From positions 153,541-217,540 of the forward strand of contig NZ_BMDJ01000008.1 of NCBI RefSeq assembly GCF_014635725.1: 64,000 nucleotides of DNA. The letters run 5' to 3'. This DNA comes from Pedobacter mendelii (GTDB taxonomy: Bacteria; Bacteroidota; Bacteroidia; Sphingobacteriales; Sphingobacteriaceae). The notes beneath the pieces were generated by a model. That model saw only the letters and a program-made list of their open reading frames with translations. It ran no database searches and was not told the origin of the DNA. The translations under genes and the position numbers were made by a program. Shown here one piece after another: positions 63,670 to 64,000 of this stretch (its first letter is position 1; every line of letters begins with the position of its first letter).

Positions 63670-64000
63670 TTATAAGTATTCTATTTCAATTAACCCTTTA
63701 CCGCCACTATAATCTATAGCAAACTATATTTCCAATGCCAGGCTTCATTTACAAAACCTGCTACAACCGGATTATCATGCAGATAATCTGCTTTCTGTTC
63801 AATCACTTCTGTACTCCATAATTCAATTGGTTTATTATTGTGCTGCCAAAACTGGCTTCTTGTTACATTACTAATTTTAAGTCCTGCCCGCTCAAATAGC
63901 CAAAGCATCCATTCCTTTCTAATTCCTGACTGTTTTCTTTTATCGCTTTTACCAATGCTTTAGAAGTGTGTTCTTTTATTCTTCCAAGTATTTTATCAGG
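63670..64000 (-). pseudogene. REP-associated tyrosine transposase (Y1/IS200-like), frameshifted and cut by the window end
   Basis: The C-terminal part of an IS200-like transposase can be followed in three phases. From the window edge: KILGRIKEHTSKALVKAIKE in one phase; RKEWMLWLFERAGLKISNVT to YLHDNPVVAGFVNEAWHWKY in the next (open frame 63714-63908); then AIDYSGGKGLIEIEYL in a third, ending at 63670-63672. The phase changes lie near 63921-63926 and 63718-63723, each explained by one lost base. The FWQHNNKPIELWS and DYLHDNPVVAGFV signatures are typical of this family. The HUH and catalytic Tyr would lie beyond the window. Confidence 0.8.

Overview
The window is A+T-rich chromosomal DNA from a member of the Bacteroidota, most likely a Sphingobacteriaceae soil or freshwater organism close to Pedobacter. 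The evidence is two SusC/SusD polysaccharide-utilisation loci (PULs), many signal-peptide lipoproteins, a bacillithiol synthase (BshC) end, a lepB-dapB-DUF5683-parB-parA block, ROK and TPR-LuxR regulators, Bacteroidota-type -7 boxes (TAnnTTTG) and several intergenic repeat families of the kind seen in this phylum. The genus is inferred from gene content and style, not from a marker gene.

Layout. (1) 1-1505: end of bshC and a malate/lactate-type dehydrogenase. (2) 1570-12036, minus strand: PUL 1, transcribed ROK regulator, SusC, SusD, [hairpin], GH29 alpha-fucosidase, GH3-PA14 glycosidase. (3) 12177-16807, minus: housekeeping block parA-parB-DUF5683-dapB-lepB ending in a clear intrinsic terminator. 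(4) 16990-20160: FMN reductase whose 3' end is copied into a 76-bp tandem array, a metal-receptor-like lobe protein and a lipoprotein peptide-type binding protein. (5) 20316-22745: a TonB-dependent receptor. (6) 23004-30570, minus: lipid-modification cluster with two cyclopropane-synthase-type methyltransferases, an FAD oxidoreductase, DUF1365, DUF1295, a small membrane protein and a fatty-acid desaturase, peppered with purine-rich repeats that reach into gene ends. (7) 30698-32165: cupin and small unknown genes. (8) 32363-39402, minus: phytate/phosphate locus (TonB receptor, beta-helix lipoprotein, beta-propeller phytase) beside a TPR-LuxR regulator. (9) 39760-43173: GNAT-like protein, GH39, Tat-exported phosphoesterase, then about 1 kb without a gene. 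(10) 44172-61808: PUL 2, minus-strand SusC-SusD-GH89-GH35-acyltransferase-GH92, with a divergent plus-strand ROK regulator and GH43. (11) 61860-64000: two unknown genes, a DnaQ-like exonuclease with an unclear start, and a frameshifted REP-associated tyrosine transposase next to a REP-like hairpin.

How the genes fit together. Each PUL pairs an outer-membrane SusCD importer with exported exo-glycosidases and a ROK repressor that probably senses a released sugar. PUL 2 places homologues of both human lysosomal heparan enzymes NAGLU (GH89) and HGSNAT (membrane acetyltransferase) in one operon, which is the most suggestive biochemical pairing here. The 23-30.6 kb cluster looks like a pathway that methylates and otherwise modifies membrane acyl chains. 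The phytase locus would capture, process and import organic phosphate. No system of a wholly new type could be demonstrated from sequence alone. The strongest unusual signals are the lipid cluster, repeats that have become gene termini, the NAGLU/HGSNAT pair, the terminator inside PUL 1 and the decaying transposase.
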